DNA of 64,000 nucleotides from Rhodococcus spongiicola (GCF_004011835.1 NZ_RKLN01000003.1:186001-250000); one strand, 5' to 3'. Counted from the stretch's first letter, positions 30,277-43,436 are shown. A program made the numbers and translations. The notes: generated by a model from the letters alone, not told the origin.

Positions 30277-31086
30277 GTGAGCGATCTGGCGTACTACATT
30301 CCGCTCGGTGGCGGACACGACGGCGTCGAGCGGTTCGAGTCGACGCCGTTGACCGTCAGCACATGGGCGGACACGATGCAGCACGGCAGTCCGCCGTCGG
30401 CACTGCTGGTACGTGCGCTGGAGCGCTGCGGACATCGTCCGGACACCCGCCTGACCCGCGTCGTCATCGAGATCCTGGGCCCGGTCCCGATCAGCGAGGT
30501 CGAGGTTCGCTCCTGGATCGACCGTCCCGGCAAACGCGTCGAACTGGTGGTGGCCGAACTCTGGGCCCCCGGTCCCGACGGAACCTCCCGCGCCGTCGCG
30601 CGCGGTACGGCCTGGCGGATGCAGACGGCCGACACGACGGCCGTCGTGCACACCGCCGATGGCCCTCTCGCCCCGCTCTCCGAAGCCCGCGAGATCGACA
30701 TGACTGGGCCTTTCTGGGACTCCGGATACGTCGGCAGCCTCGACTGGCGCTGGCTCGCAGAGATCGGCGGTCCAGGCCCTGGCCAGCTATGGGTACGTCC
30801 CAATCCCGTTCTGGTCGAGGGAGAATCGATGACGCCGAGCGAGCGACTGTTCGCCGTGGTCGACGTCTCGAACGGCGTCGGTTCAAAGATCCACCCCAGC
30901 GAGTGGACGTACCTCAACACCGATCTCACGGTGCACCTGTTCCGGGTCCCGAGCGGCGAGTGGATCGGATTGTCGTCGGAAACCTCGTACGGCCCCGACG
31001 GCGTCGGAATGTGCGCGGGCGTCATCTACGACGAGATAGGCGCCGTCGGCCGGATCAACCAGACCGTTCAGGTGCGCGCCCGCTAG
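30277..31086 (+). CDS. Acyl-CoA thioesterase family protein (double hot-dog)
   Basis: A 269-residue protein of the TesB-like/4HBT_3 thioesterase family. An N-terminal hot-dog (DTMQHGSPPSALLVRALERC, TRVVIEILGPVPISEVEVRS) and a C-terminal hot-dog (LNTDLTVHLFRVPSGEWIGL, ETSYGPDGVGMCAGVIYDEI) are visible. It probably hydrolyses acyl-CoA; the chain length cannot be told. The GTG start is set by AGAGGAG seven bases upstream. It faces hisG tail to tail, with a strong inverted repeat between them. Confidence 0.82.
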   Translation: MSDLAYYIPLGGGHDGVERFESTPLTVSTWADTMQHGSPPSALLVRALERCGHRPDTRLTRVVIEILGPVPISEVEVRSWIDRPGKRVELVVAELWAPGPDGTSRAVARGTAWRMQTADTTAVVHTADGPLAPLSEAREIDMTGPFWDSGYVGSLDWRWLAEIGGPGPGQLWVRPNPVLVEGESMTPSERLFAVVDVSNGVGSKIHPSEWTYLNTDLTVHLFRVPSGEWIGLSSETSYGPDGVGMCAGVIYDEIGAVGRINQTVQVRAR

Positions 31087-31100
31087 TCCCCGCCGGATCC

Positions 31101-31143
31101 GCGAGGGCGGCGGTTCCCGAGTTTCGGGCGCGACCGCCCTCGC
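31101..31143. terminator. Hairpin between convergent thioesterase gene and hisG
   Basis: GCGAGGGCGG (31101-31110) pairs perfectly with CCGCCCTCGC (31134-31143). Inside the loop CCCGA-GTT-TCGGG forms a second stem. No U-tract follows, as is common for actinobacterial terminators, and its position between two stop codons suits both directions. Confidence 0.65.
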
Positions 31144-31162
31144 AGCCGGATCGACAGCCCGG

Positions 31163-32011
31163 TCAGAACCGGCACGAACGAATGTCCGATGCCAGGATCG
31201 CCCTCGCACCGAGCTCGGCGAGTTGATCCATCACCCCGTTGTGCCCCTTACGCGGCACCATGGCCCGCACCGCGACCCAGTCCTCGTCGGCGAGCGGCGA
31301 CAGGGTCGGCGACTCGAGGCCCGGCGTCACCTCGAGCGCATCGTCCAGGATGCTCTTGGGGCAGTCGTAGTCGATCATCAGGTACTGCTGCGCGAACACG
31401 ACGCCCTGAACTCGCTTGATCAACTGGTTCCGCACGCGGTCGTCCGGATCCGAATCCAGGCGCTCGATCAGCACACCCTCCGAGTCGCACAGCGCGTCGC
31501 CGAACGCGACGAGATTGTGCTGGCGCAGCGTGCGCCCGGATCCGACGACGTCGGCGATCGCGTCGGCGACACCGAGTTGGATGGAGATCTCGACGGCACC
31601 GTCGAGGCGGATGACGGTGGCCTCGATGCCCCGAGACGCGAGATCTGCGCGCACGAGGTTCGGGTACGACGTGGCGATCCGTAGGCCCTCCAACTCCTCG
31701 ACCCTCCACTCCCTGCCGGCCGGAGCGGCGTAGCGGAACGTCGATCGGCCGAAACCGAGGGCGAGCCGCTCGGCGACCGGCGCATCCGAATCGAGGGCCA
31801 GGTCGCGTCCCGTGATACCCAGATCCAGGTCACCGGACCCGACGTAGATGGCGATGTCCTTGGGGCGCAGGAAGAAGAACTCGACGGAATTGGTGGGGTC
31901 GAGGACGGTCAGGTCACGCGAGTCCGTGCGACGGCGGTATCCGGCCTCGGCGAGGATCTGGCTCGCCGATTCCGACAGCGATCCCTTGTTCGGTACTGCG
32001 ACACGCAGCAT
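31163..32011 (-). CDS. hisG: ATP phosphoribosyltransferase HisG
   Basis: First step of histidine synthesis: ATP plus PRPP to phosphoribosyl-ATP. The 282-residue long form starts [16 protein letters not shown] and has DLGITGRDL and the C-terminal ACT-like regulatory domain (about 205-282) that binds histidine. This form works without HisZ. It follows hisE after a 100-base gap, as in Rv2121c-Rv2122c. Start at 32011 (ATG) with AAAGGA upstream. Confidence 0.97.
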   Translation of the reverse strand: MLRVAVPNKGSLSESASQILAEAGYRRRTDSRDLTVLDPTNSVEFFFLRPKDIAIYVGSGDLDLGITGRDLALDSDAPVAERLALGFGRSTFRYAAPAGREWRVEELEGLRIATSYPNLVRADLASRGIEATVIRLDGAVEISIQLGVADAIADVVGSGRTLRQHNLVAFGDALCDSEGVLIERLDSDPDDRVRNQLIKRVQGVVFAQQYLMIDYDCPKSILDDALEVTPGLESPTLSPLADEDWVAVRAMVPRKGHNGVMDQLAELGARAILASDIRSCRF

Positions 32012-32111
32012 GTGCGGTGGTCCTTTCGGGACGGGTGGCTGAGGTTGTTCGACAGGCATGCCCCGGCGGTGCTCGATGCCGGGCACCTTCCGGGTGCGGC
32101 GGCGGATGCCG

Positions 32112-32375
32112 TCACAGATGTCGATAGACGTCCTCGAGCTTCAGCCCCCTGCCTACCATCAGGACCTGGATCCAGTAGAGCAGCTGAGAGATCTCCTCGG
32201 CGAGGGCTTCGTCGCTCTCGTGTTCGGCGGCGATCCAGACCTCGCCGGCCTCCTCGAGCACCTTCTTACCCTGCGTGTGGACACCTGCGTCCAGCGCGGC
32301 AACAGTGCCGGATCCCTCGGGGCGGGAGGCGGCGCGCTCGGTCAGCTCGGTGAACAGGGAGTCGAAGGTTTTCAC
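32112..32375 (-). CDS. hisE: Phosphoribosyl-ATP pyrophosphatase HisE
   Basis: Second step of histidine synthesis: PR-ATP to PR-AMP. The 87-residue all-helical protein carries [20 protein letters not shown], with the metal-binding glutamates of the MazG-like fold, and [20 protein letters not shown]. The GTG at 32375 begins the family sequence ([10 protein letters not shown]). It lies 50 bases after the RluA-type gene on the same strand. Confidence 0.96.
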   Translation of the reverse strand: MKTFDSLFTELTERAASRPEGSGTVAALDAGVHTQGKKVLEEAGEVWIAAEHESDEALAEEISQLLYWIQVLMVGRGLKLEDVYRHL

Positions 32376-32425
32376 GGGGACACATTCTCGCACGTGACCG
32401 GAGCCGAACCGAACTTGGACCGGGC

Positions 32426-33313
32426 TCACCACCCCAGGACCCGGTGGCTGTCGAATCGTCTGGTCTTACCGGTGACCGGATCGTCGAATTCGAGGCTGCG
32501 CGCGAGCAACCGCAGCGGGTTCGTGAAGTCGTCCGGGTCGCGCCGACGCAGATGCGGATAGAAGTTGTCGCCGACGATCGGTGCCCCGATCGAGTTCAGG
32601 TGCAGCCGCAGCTGATGCGTGCGGCCGGTCCTCGGGTGCAGGCGATATCGCGCGAGGTCGTCGCGGCGCTCGATCATCTCGATCCGCGTCTCCGAGTTGG
32701 GTTCACCCGGTTCCTCGTACGCGGTCGGTTCGCCGTGGTTCTTTCGGATCCGGCTTCGGACGACCAGCGGGAACTCGATGCCGTCGGGACAAGGCGCGAT
32801 GGCCTCGTACACCTTGCGCACTCGCTGTCGCTCGAACATCTCCTGATACGGACGGCGAAGCGCCGGATCGGCCGTGCACAACAGCACCCCGGCCGTCATC
32901 CGGTCGAGTCGGTGTACCGGGACGAGATCGGGCAGGTCGAGATCACGGCGCAGCCGGACGACGACGGTCTCGCGGATGTGCGCGCCACGTGGGATGGTCG
33001 ACATGAAGTGCGGCTTGTCGGCCACGACGAGCCCGTCCTCGTGGTGTAGTACGTCGACCTCGAACGGTACGGGGACCTCTGGGGCAGGCTCGCGGTAGAA
33101 GTACACGAAGCGCGTCGGCTGGTATCGCGTCGTCTCGTCGACGATGCGCCCGTGTTCGTCGACGACTTCCCGTGCCGCGATCCGGCCGATCCAATCCTCG
33201 TCCGGGTGACGCTGTGAGAGGAACTCGACGATCGTCGACGCGGCGAGCCCGGCCGGCATGCGGACCCGGTCGGGACCGAGTCCTTCCCGCACGGGCAGGG
33301 GCGCACGCGCCAT
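32426..33313 (-). CDS. RluA-family pseudouridine synthase
   Basis: A 295-residue RNA pseudouridine synthase. The catalytic aspartate is in [15 protein letters not shown] (about residues 132-146). [20 protein letters not shown] and [20 protein letters not shown] are further RluA-family motifs. The N-terminal 60 residues resemble no S4 domain that I can recognise. The target site (rRNA or tRNA) cannot be assigned. It is in a leftward run with trhO, 18 bases apart. Confidence 0.9.
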   Translation of the reverse strand: MARAPLPVREGLGPDRVRMPAGLAASTIVEFLSQRHPDEDWIGRIAAREVVDEHGRIVDETTRYQPTRFVYFYREPAPEVPVPFEVDVLHHEDGLVVADKPHFMSTIPRGAHIRETVVVRLRRDLDLPDLVPVHRLDRMTAGVLLCTADPALRRPYQEMFERQRVRKVYEAIAPCPDGIEFPLVVRSRIRKNHGEPTAYEEPGEPNSETRIEMIERRDDLARYRLHPRTGRTHQLRLHLNSIGAPIVGDNFYPHLRRRDPDDFTNPLRLLARSLEFDDPVTGKTRRFDSHRVLGW

Positions 33314-33331
33314 GTCAGATTCCCGGCCGAG

Positions 33332-34186
33332 TCACGCGTCGGGCACGCACGACTCACACACGAGCGTCAGCTCGCGCCCGTTGACGTCCGGGTGGTTTCG
33401 GTACCGCGACGTCGGCGCGTCACACAGGGAGCACCTGCCGATCGTGACCGCGTTGGCGGTGAAGTCGACGTTCATCCGGTTGTCGAACACGTACAGCGAA
33501 CCATCCCAGAGACCTCGGTCGCCGAATGTCTCTCCGTAGCGCACGATTCCGCCGTCGAGCTGGTACACCTCTTCGAACCCGCGGTTGCGCATCAACGCGG
33601 ACAGCACCTCGCAACGCACGCCGCCAGTGCAGTAGGTCACGACCGGCTTGGACTTGAGATGGTCGTAGCGTCCGCTGTCGAGTTCGTCCATGAAGTCGCG
33701 TGTGGTCGCGACTTCGGGAACAACCGCGTTCCGGAACCGGCCGATGGCCGCCTCGTAGGCGTTCCGTCCGTCGAAGAACACGACGTCGTCACCCCGCTGT
33801 TCCACGAGGTCGTGAAGCTCGTTCGGGGACAGGTGAACTCCCCCACCGACGACGCCGTCGGCGTCGACCTTCAGCTCCTGCGGGGCACCGAAGGTGACGA
33901 TCTCGGATCGTACCTTCACCGACAGGCGGGGAAAGTCCGCGACGCCAGTGCCGTCGGACCACTTGATGTCGGCGTCCTTGAACGGGGCGTAAGCCCGGGT
34001 GCCACGCACGTACCGCTTGACGTCCGCGATATCGCCGCCGACCGTCGCGTTGATGCCGTGCTCGGAGATCAGGATCCGGCCGGTCAGGTTGTTCGACGAG
34101 GCAAGCGTGTGCTGCCAGAGCTTGATGGCCTCGGGGTCGGCGAGCGGGGTGAACCGATAGAACAGAATGATCTTCGGAGTCGCCAC
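33332..34186 (-). CDS. trhO: tRNA uridine(34) hydroxylase TrhO (rhodanese-related)
   Basis: Oxygen-dependent formation of 5-hydroxyuridine at tRNA position 34. The 284-residue protein has an N-terminal UPF0176 domain ([19 protein letters not shown]) and a rhodanese domain with the active-site loop YCTGGVRCE (about 187-195). The C-terminal zinc-like cysteines are [11 protein letters not shown] and CESCVPDA. The GTG start at 34186 is two bases after the HAD gene stop. It groups with the RluA-type gene as an RNA-modification pair. Confidence 0.92.
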   Translation of the reverse strand: MATPKIILFYRFTPLADPEAIKLWQHTLASSNNLTGRILISEHGINATVGGDIADVKRYVRGTRAYAPFKDADIKWSDGTGVADFPRLSVKVRSEIVTFGAPQELKVDADGVVGGGVHLSPNELHDLVEQRGDDVVFFDGRNAYEAAIGRFRNAVVPEVATTRDFMDELDSGRYDHLKSKPVVTYCTGGVRCEVLSALMRNRGFEEVYQLDGGIVRYGETFGDRGLWDGSLYVFDNRMNVDFTANAVTIGRCSLCDAPTSRYRNHPDVNGRELTLVCESCVPDA

Positions 34187-34188
34187 CG

Positions 34189-34888
34189 TTACGTCGCCCT
34201 CTGCCGATGCAGATCGTGCAGATCCGTCACGGTCAGCCCCTCGAGCGTTGAGCGGAAGGCTCGGCGGGGCGACTCGGGTACCGGCGCGACCGACGGGATC
34301 ACCAGCACCGTGCAGCCGGCGGCGTCGGCCGCGGCCGCACCCGTCGGCGAGTCCTCCACCGCCAAGCAGTCCGCCGGGTCCACTCCAAGCAGTTCCGCTG
34401 CGCGCAAGTACGCCGCCGGATCGGGCTTGCCCGAGGGAACCTCGTCACCGCACACCGAATGGTCGAAGTGCTCGCGACCGATGGTGTCGAGCGCGAACTC
34501 GCACAGCTCGCGTTCGGTGTTCGTCACCAACGCGGTCCCGAGCCCGGTCGACCTCACCATCCGCAGTGCCTGCGGTGCACCGGGCCGCCACGGCAGCCCT
34601 GCCTCGAACAGTTCGCCCATGCGGCCGTACAGCCAGCGCTTGGCCTCGGCAAGGGCCTCCGGCGGTGCATCGAGGCCGAGGGACGCGAACAACGTCGCGA
34701 TCGCGTCGGGGCTCGCCGCACCGAGCGTCGCGAGACGGGTCTGCTCCGACATCGGGCCGCCTAGACGCAGCGACAGCTCGGCCATGCCTATGTCCCACAG
34801 CTGCTCGGACTCGAGCAGCGTGCCGTCCATGTCCCACAGGACCGCACGGAGCGTGCGGGTCGAGACGGCCCCGGATATGCAGGCAGGA

Positions 34889-34896
<8 letters not shown>
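34189..34896 (-). CDS. HAD-superfamily phosphatase (phosphoglycolate/beta-PGM type)
   Basis: A 235-residue haloacid-dehalogenase phosphatase. Motif I is [11 protein letters not shown] (Asp nucleophile near residue 22), followed by a helical cap, motif II VTNTERE, motif [12 protein letters not shown] and motif [13 protein letters not shown]. Substrate unknown. The ATG at 34896 overlaps the metH stop by eight bases, so it is translationally coupled to metH; whether it repairs a folate or sugar-phosphate by-product is speculation. Confidence 0.88.
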
Positions 34897-38458
<3,562 letters not shown>

Positions 38459-38465
38459 GCCGCCC

Positions 38466-38471
38466 AGAGTA
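38466..38471 (-). promoter_or_regulatory. Putative -10 box of leaderless metH
   Basis: TACTCT on the minus strand, seven bases before the metH ATG. The divergent PAC2 gene also appears leaderless, so the whole two-way promoter fits in 51 bases. Confidence 0.5.
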
Positions 38472-38497
38472 GTGGGCCGCTCGACGGTGCCTGGTCG

Positions 38498-38503
38498 TAG
38501 GCT
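38498..38503 (+). promoter_or_regulatory. Putative -10 box of leaderless PAC2 gene
   Basis: TAGGCT six bases before the GTG at 38510; no ribosome site is visible. Confidence 0.6.
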
Positions 38504-38509
38504 GGGTAC

Positions 38510-39418
38510 GTGAGTTCCCCTGAGTCCCGCGACACTGCCGCATCGGACGGTACAGATGTGGAAGTGCCTACCTTGCGCGATCCGATTCTGATCGCAGCCT
38601 TCGAAGGCTGGAACGACGCGGGCGACGCAGCGAGCGGCGCTGTCGAGCACCTCGAGCTCACGTGGGAGGCCAAGCCACTGGCCGAACTCGACACCGAGGA
38701 TTACTACGACTACCAGGTCAATCGCCCCGTGGTCCGACAGGTGGACGGTGTGACCCGGGAGATCGTGTGGCCCACCACACAGTTGTCGTTGTGCACGCCA
38801 CCCGGTAGCGATCGCGACGTGCTCCTGCTCCGCGGCATCGAGCCGAACATGCGTTGGCGCAGCTACTGCGCCGAGCTACTCGAGTTCGTCGAGGAACTGG
38901 GCGTTCACACCGTGGTCATCCTGGGGGCCCTTCTGGCGGACACCCCACACAGTCGACCGGTTCCGGTCACCGGCACCGCCTACAGCGCAGAGGCAGCCGA
39001 GCGCTTCAACCTCGAGCACTCCCGGTACGAGGGGCCGACGGGAATCGCCGGTGTCCTGCAGGACGCGTGTGTCAAGGCCGGGGTGCCGGCGGTGTCGTTC
39101 TGGGCGGCAGTACCCCACTACGTGTCCCAGCCTCCGAATCCGAAGGCCACCGTGGCGCTGCTGCAACGTGTCGAGGACGTCCTGGACGTCGAGGTGCCTC
39201 TCGGAGACCTGCCGAGCCAGGCCGAGGAGTGGGAAGAATCCGTGTCCGAGATGACCCGGGACGACGAGGAGATCGCCGAGTACGTTCGCACCCTGGAGGA
39301 ACGCGGCGACGCCGAGACCAGCATCTCGGAGGCAATCTCCAAGATCGACGGTGACGCGCTGGCCGCCGAATTCGAGCGCTACCTGCGTCGTCGCGGGCCC
39401 GGTCGTTTCGGAGCATGA
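38510..39418 (+). CDS. PAC2-family protein (Rv2125-like)
   Basis: A 302-residue cytosolic protein of the PAC2 (proteasome assembly chaperone 2-like) family: ILIAAFEGWNDAGDAASGAV, LLRGIEPNMRWRSYC and VPAVSFWAAVPHYVSQPPNP. M. tuberculosis Rv2125 has this fold. Despite the family name, actinobacterial members have no shown role in proteasome assembly. Leaderless GTG start. It overlaps the following MFS gene by four bases (ATGA). Confidence 0.9.
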   Translation: MSSPESRDTAASDGTDVEVPTLRDPILIAAFEGWNDAGDAASGAVEHLELTWEAKPLAELDTEDYYDYQVNRPVVRQVDGVTREIVWPTTQLSLCTPPGSDRDVLLLRGIEPNMRWRSYCAELLEFVEELGVHTVVILGALLADTPHSRPVPVTGTAYSAEAAERFNLEHSRYEGPTGIAGVLQDACVKAGVPAVSFWAAVPHYVSQPPNPKATVALLQRVEDVLDVEVPLGDLPSQAEEWEESVSEMTRDDEEIAEYVRTLEERGDAETSISEAISKIDGDALAAEFERYLRRRGPGRFGA

Positions 39419-40602
39419 CCGGAGACACAACGCCAGGTCTCCGTACCCGACTCCAACTCTTCGCGCTCTACGCCGGTGGTTTCTTGGGGCCGTTCGGCGC
39501 CGGCGTGGTCACGTCGATGTTGCCGGAGATCGGCGACGGGCTCGGGGTCGACGATGCCGCAGCCGCGACGTCCTTGACGGCCTATCTCCTGCCTTTCGCA
39601 CTCGCCCTGCTCGTGTCCGGGACTCTCGGGTCTCGCTGGGGGCGGATGCGGACGGTGCGCGTCGCGTACGGGGTGTATCTCGCCGCGTCGCTGGCGTGCT
39701 TCATAGCACCGAACCTCGAGATGTTCCTCGCGGCTCGAATCCTTCAAGGCTGCGCGAACGCGTTCACCACTCCCCTGCTGATCGCCACGCTCGCGGCAAT
39801 GACCCCACAGCAGAAGCTGGGACGCGCACTGGGCGCCTTCGGAGCCCTGCAGGCGGCCGGCCAGTCGAGCGCACCGCTGATCGGTGGACTCGCGGCGGAG
39901 GTCAACTGGCGGCTGGCGTTTCTCGCAATTGCGCTCGTAGCTGGGCTGCTCGGCGCGATTGGGCTGCCCGACGCGGCGCGGAGCATCCCCGCCGACACTG
40001 GCGCGAGGTTGCGAGACGCCCTCCGGCTGCCCGTGCTCCGCGTCGGGGTCGTGGCGCTCCTCGGTTGGGGTGCGCTCGGCGGGCTCGGATTCCTAGTGGC
40101 CTTCAGGGCCCAGGACGCCTTCGGGCTCGATCCGGCCGCACGCGGGCTGCTGATTACCGGCTTCGGCGTCGCCGGCATCCTCGCTGCGCGCCCGGTCGGC
40201 ATGCTGATCGACCGGGTCGGTGCCAGGCGTGCGGTCATCATCGGCGCGCCCGCAGGTGCAACGCTCGTTGCGATCTCCGGCACGGTCGGCCACGTCGCCG
40301 TCGCGGCCACCACGTGGTTCCTCGCCGGCGTCGCGGCCCAGTTCCTGCTTGTCGGCGTCAATGCCGCGGTCCTCAGCACCGACGGTGTGAACCGCGGCGG
40401 TGCCGTGTCGGTCGTACAGGCCCTCCGGTTCTCCGGAGCGGCACTCGCACCAATCGCACTGACTCCCCTGTACGCGATCCAACCGGACCTGAGCTTCCTG
40501 CTACCGGCACTGCTGCTCGCGGTTCTGCCGCCGCTGTTGATGCCCCACCCCCGGTCGTCCGGCGCGACCGATTCCTCCAAACAGCCGGCCGGGAGGCCGT
40601 AG
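39415..40602 (+). CDS. Major facilitator superfamily transporter
   Basis: A 395-residue membrane protein with about 12 predicted helices. The loop motif between helices 2 and 3, GSRWGRMRTVRV, and the RILQGCANAF helix are typical of drug/metabolite exporters of the DHA type. Substrate unknown. The ATG overlaps the PAC2 stop, so it is coexpressed with that gene. It is the last gene before the accessory block. Confidence 0.88.
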   Translation: MTGDTTPGLRTRLQLFALYAGGFLGPFGAGVVTSMLPEIGDGLGVDDAAAATSLTAYLLPFALALLVSGTLGSRWGRMRTVRVAYGVYLAASLACFIAPNLEMFLAARILQGCANAFTTPLLIATLAAMTPQQKLGRALGAFGALQAAGQSSAPLIGGLAAEVNWRLAFLAIALVAGLLGAIGLPDAARSIPADTGARLRDALRLPVLRVGVVALLGWGALGGLGFLVAFRAQDAFGLDPAARGLLITGFGVAGILAARPVGMLIDRVGARRAVIIGAPAGATLVAISGTVGHVAVAATTWFLAGVAAQFLLVGVNAAVLSTDGVNRGGAVSVVQALRFSGAALAPIALTPLYAIQPDLSFLLPALLLAVLPPLLMPHPRSSGATDSSKQPAGRP

Positions 40603-40646
40603 TGGCTGGTTGGTTGACTCAGCTGTTGCCTGGCATTGGTTCTGGT

Positions 40647-40681
40647 ATTCCTGCAGTTCCGTCCGGTACCGAGTTCTTTCT
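40647..40681 (+). repeat. Copy 2 of the 35-bp two-copy intergenic element
   Basis: Pairs with 6227-6261 (29 of 35 bases). It lies 45 bases after the MFS stop and about 115 bases before the AbiEi-like gene. It falls in a 34-codon frame that continues past the MFS stop and ends GTEFFLVGWCLPG, but the mismatch pattern does not look like coding conservation. Confidence 0.6.
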
Positions 40682-40795
40682 CGTGGGTTGGTGCCTGCCG
40701 GGCTGAACGCTCGCCGACCGTACGCATCAGGCAACTTCCGAAGGTCGCGATGATTCGGCTTATCTTTCGGTTCCGTTGGATGCAGAGAGACTATT

Positions 40796-41875
40796 GTGGC
40801 GAATGTGACTGTGGCAGACGTTGCACCGAATCCCCGACCCGAGCGCAGCATCGACATCTTCCGTCGGTCTGCGGCGTGGCTCGACGAGAACCTACCGCCC
40901 GGATGGTCGATGTCCTCGGACCGCCCCCGCTCCCCCGCCGCCCCGAACCGCCTGCTGATCACCGCGCCCGACGGCGAATCGGTCTCCTACGCGATCATCG
41001 CCCGCAAAGGCGTGCTCAGCGGCGACGTCGCGCGCATTGCCACCGAATTGTCGGACAGTGACCGTGGATTCGTGTGTGCTCACTACCTTTCGGATCCGGT
41101 ACGGAGACAACTGGACGGCCACGGCATCTCGTATGCGGACGCCACCGGCAACGTGAGTCTTCTGGCGACGCGGCCCACGATCTGGGTGCGCAACCGCGGC
41201 GCCGACGCAGACCCCTGGCGAGGCCCCGGCCGACCGTCCGGGGTGCTCACAGGCGAGCCCTCCGAACGTGTCGTGCGCGCGCTCGCGGACTATGTCGGCG
41301 AGATGTCGGTCCCGGAACTCATCAGGCTCTCGGGAACGTCGACCGGTGCGGCGTACCGAGTGGTCGAGGTGCTGTACGAGCGCGAATTGCTGACACGGCT
41401 GCCGCGCGGCCCCATCACCGATGTCCGGTGGCCGCACATGCTGCGCGCGTGGGCCGCCGATCGTAAACCGTTCCCGACCAGAGGGTTCGCCGCACCCGGC
41501 GGTCTCGACGAACTACTGGCTCGACTCGAGGCAACCGGCGGCGATCCGGGGTACGCAATCACCGGAATCGGCGCGACGGACTACGCCGCTCCCGCGGTGC
41601 TCGAGTTGTACGCGGACGACGTCGACGCATTCGCTTCCGCGATGGATCTGCGGCCGGTGGACGGCGGAGCCGACGTCGTGGTCGCAACCCCGTGGTCAGC
41701 GGTGGTTTTCGAACGCATGCAGTATCGCAACGGGCTGCGCTGCGTCGCGCCCGCCCACGCGTACGCAGATCTCGCCGCGGGCCCGTTTCGGCACCCGGAC
41801 GCTGCCGAGTACCTACTGACGACGTTGACTGCGGACGAGCCGGCGTGGCGCCGTCCCGTCCGCCGTGCAGGATGA
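40796..41875 (+). CDS. AbiEi-like winged-helix protein (type IV antitoxin/regulator-like)
   Basis: A 359-residue protein resembling AbiEi-family antitoxins. It has a central winged-helix stretch (MSVPELIRLSGTSTGAAYRV, then LYERELLTRLPRGPITDVRW) and a C-terminal domain ending with the family-like RCVAPAHAYADLAAG and PDAAEYLLTTL. No AbiEii nucleotidyltransferase toxin follows; 49 bases downstream a Wadjet operon begins. A second GTG at 40805 has a TATTGT box seven bases upstream and may be the true leaderless start. It may regulate the jet operon or be an orphan. Confidence 0.6.
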   Translation: MANVTVADVAPNPRPERSIDIFRRSAAWLDENLPPGWSMSSDRPRSPAAPNRLLITAPDGESVSYAIIARKGVLSGDVARIATELSDSDRGFVCAHYLSDPVRRQLDGHGISYADATGNVSLLATRPTIWVRNRGADADPWRGPGRPSGVLTGEPSERVVRALADYVGEMSVPELIRLSGTSTGAAYRVVEVLYERELLTRLPRGPITDVRWPHMLRAWAADRKPFPTRGFAAPGGLDELLARLEATGGDPGYAITGIGATDYAAPAVLELYADDVDAFASAMDLRPVDGGADVVVATPWSAVVFERMQYRNGLRCVAPAHAYADLAAGPFRHPDAAEYLLTTLTADEPAWRRPVRRAG

Positions 41876-41881
41876 CCAGCC

Positions 41882-41895
41882 CGAGCGTTCGCTCG
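41882..41895. promoter_or_regulatory. Inverted repeat at the -35 position of jetA
   Basis: CGAGCG-TT-CGCTCG, six-base arms and a two-base spacer, centred about 37 bases before the inferred jetA transcription start. It is placed where a repressor would block RNA polymerase; it could equally be a weak hairpin ending the upstream gene. Confidence 0.45.
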
Positions 41896-41912
41896 TGCGC
41901 CCGCTGACGTCC

Positions 41913-41918
41913 TAGGCT
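41913..41918 (+). promoter_or_regulatory. Putative -10 box of leaderless jetA
   Basis: TAGGCT six bases before the GTG at 41925, the same spacing as for cobG, dop and the PAC2 gene. Confidence 0.6.
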
Positions 41919-41924
41919 GACACG

Positions 41925-43436
41925 GTGAGCGATTCAGGTGACACGCGGCTGTCAGCGGACGCCGATTTCGCCGTGCACGAGGACCGGTTACGGTTGTTCT
42001 CCTTCACAACCGCGGAGAAGCGTGCCGAGTACCTCTGGGTGCTGCGCGCGTTCGACAACGCCCGAGCGAACTACGTTGTGCTGCTGCACGCGGGCGATGC
42101 GGCGGACATCCTCACCAGAATCGCCGGCGACGACGCCGCCGCAACCCTGACGTCAGCCGAGATCACCCCCCTCCTCGAACAACTGCACTCGTGGGGCGTT
42201 CTCGAACGCAGCTACGACGGGAGCCGGGTCGCCACGCTTGCCGAATACCGGAACCGGCACTTCGTATACCAGTTCAGTCAGGCCGGCTATCTGGCGTTCC
42301 GAGCGGTCGAAGATGTTCTGGGGGCCCGCCTCGAAGACGCGACCCTGTCCCGGCTCGCATTGCCGGATCTGCTCGCCGACCTCGAGGAACTCGCCGAGGC
42401 CAACCGGCGTGCGGACGGTGACCTGATCTACCGCAAGCTCGCCCGTCTCGATTCCACGCTCACCGATATGGCCGAACGCGCCGCGCAGTTCTACCTGATG
42501 CTCGGCGATTTGGTTCGCACCACGGAGGTCACGCCCGAGGCGTTCCTCGCCCACAAGGACGCGTTGCTCAGCCACATGCGGGAGTTCAGTTCGGATCTCG
42601 CACGGTACGCGCCGAGACTCGAGGCCGCGATCGAGATCGTGGAGGCGACCGGAGTCGACTCGCTGATCGCTCGGGCCGCCGCGAGTGACGAACGCGTCTT
42701 CCTCTCTCGCGAGCACCGCGAGTCCGACTGGCGCACACGCTGGTCGGGCCTGACGCAGTGGTTCGTCGCCGCGTCCGCTCCGAGCGAGTCCGATCGACTG
42801 CGGGAAGGCACGATGAGCGCCGTCGCGGCCGTGCTCTCGCTCCTGCGCCGGGTAACCGAGGCCCGCCGGGGCGGCGTGAGCCGCGAGAGTCAACTCCGGC
42901 ACCTTGCGGGATGGTTCGCCGCGGCCCCCACGGAGGACTTGGCGCACGCGCTGTACCAACTCGTCTTCGACCTCGGCCGCCCACGGCACCTGTCGATGGT
43001 CCACCCGGACGCCGACATCATCCCCGAATCGCGGTCCTGGTGGGACGCGACACCGGTGGAGGTCTCCCGCACGCTGGCGGAAACGGGGCGTCCAGCCTCG
43101 CCAGGCGTGCCGGCGCGTGTCCAGCGCGACGAGGCCAGTGTCCGGCGACTCCGCCGGGAACAACTCGCCGCGCAGCGGGCGCGCGCCACGGCGGCGGCCT
43201 CGCTCGCTGCCGAGGGCGCCTACGATCGGGTGCTCGACGCGCAGGAGACCGACGTGCTGCTCAGCTTGCTCAGTGCCGCGCTCACCGCGCGGGTTCCGGT
43301 CGGCGGCACCGTCCCGAGCTCGACCGGCTCGGAGAACGGCGTCCGGCTGACACTGCGGCCGCATGCGGAATCCACGGTCGTCCAAACCTCCCGCGGGAAA
43401 ATCCATCTCGATGGAATGCAGGTGACCGTGCAGTGA
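41925..43436 (+). CDS. jetA: Wadjet system protein JetA, TIGR02677/DUF2397 type
   Basis: A 503-residue protein that fits TIGR02677 (DUF2397), the kleisin-like JetA of one Wadjet subtype (type III by my recollection). Seen: FSFTTAEKRAEYLWVLRAFD, NYVVLLHAGDAADIL, RNRHFVYQFSQAGYLAFRAV and a long helical middle. A C-terminal strand pair ends KIHLDGMQVTVQ. In this family JetA bridges the SMC-like JetC dimer and binds JetB. The stop overlaps the jetB GTG by four bases. The start is leaderless. Confidence 0.85.
   Translation: MSDSGDTRLSADADFAVHEDRLRLFSFTTAEKRAEYLWVLRAFDNARANYVVLLHAGDAADILTRIAGDDAAATLTSAEITPLLEQLHSWGVLERSYDGSRVATLAEYRNRHFVYQFSQAGYLAFRAVEDVLGARLEDATLSRLALPDLLADLEELAEANRRADGDLIYRKLARLDSTLTDMAERAAQFYLMLGDLVRTTEVTPEAFLAHKDALLSHMREFSSDLARYAPRLEAAIEIVEATGVDSLIARAAASDERVFLSREHRESDWRTRWSGLTQWFVAASAPSESDRLREGTMSAVAAVLSLLRRVTEARRGGVSRESQLRHLAGWFAAAPTEDLAHALYQLVFDLGRPRHLSMVHPDADIIPESRSWWDATPVEVSRTLAETGRPASPGVPARVQRDEASVRRLRREQLAAQRARATAAASLAAEGAYDRVLDAQETDVLLSLLSAALTARVPVGGTVPSSTGSENGVRLTLRPHAESTVVQTSRGKIHLDGMQVTVQ

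Noticed and set aside
40602-40706. 34-codon frame following the MFS stop as a small protein
   Set aside because: It contains the 35-bp element, has no ribosome site, and the other copy of the element does not preserve an upstream frame.
40796-41875. JetD candidate
   Set aside because: Considered because the Wadjet operon lacks jetD, but the sequence shows a winged helix and AbiEi-like C-terminus, no Toprim-type acidic motifs, and lies upstream instead of downstream.
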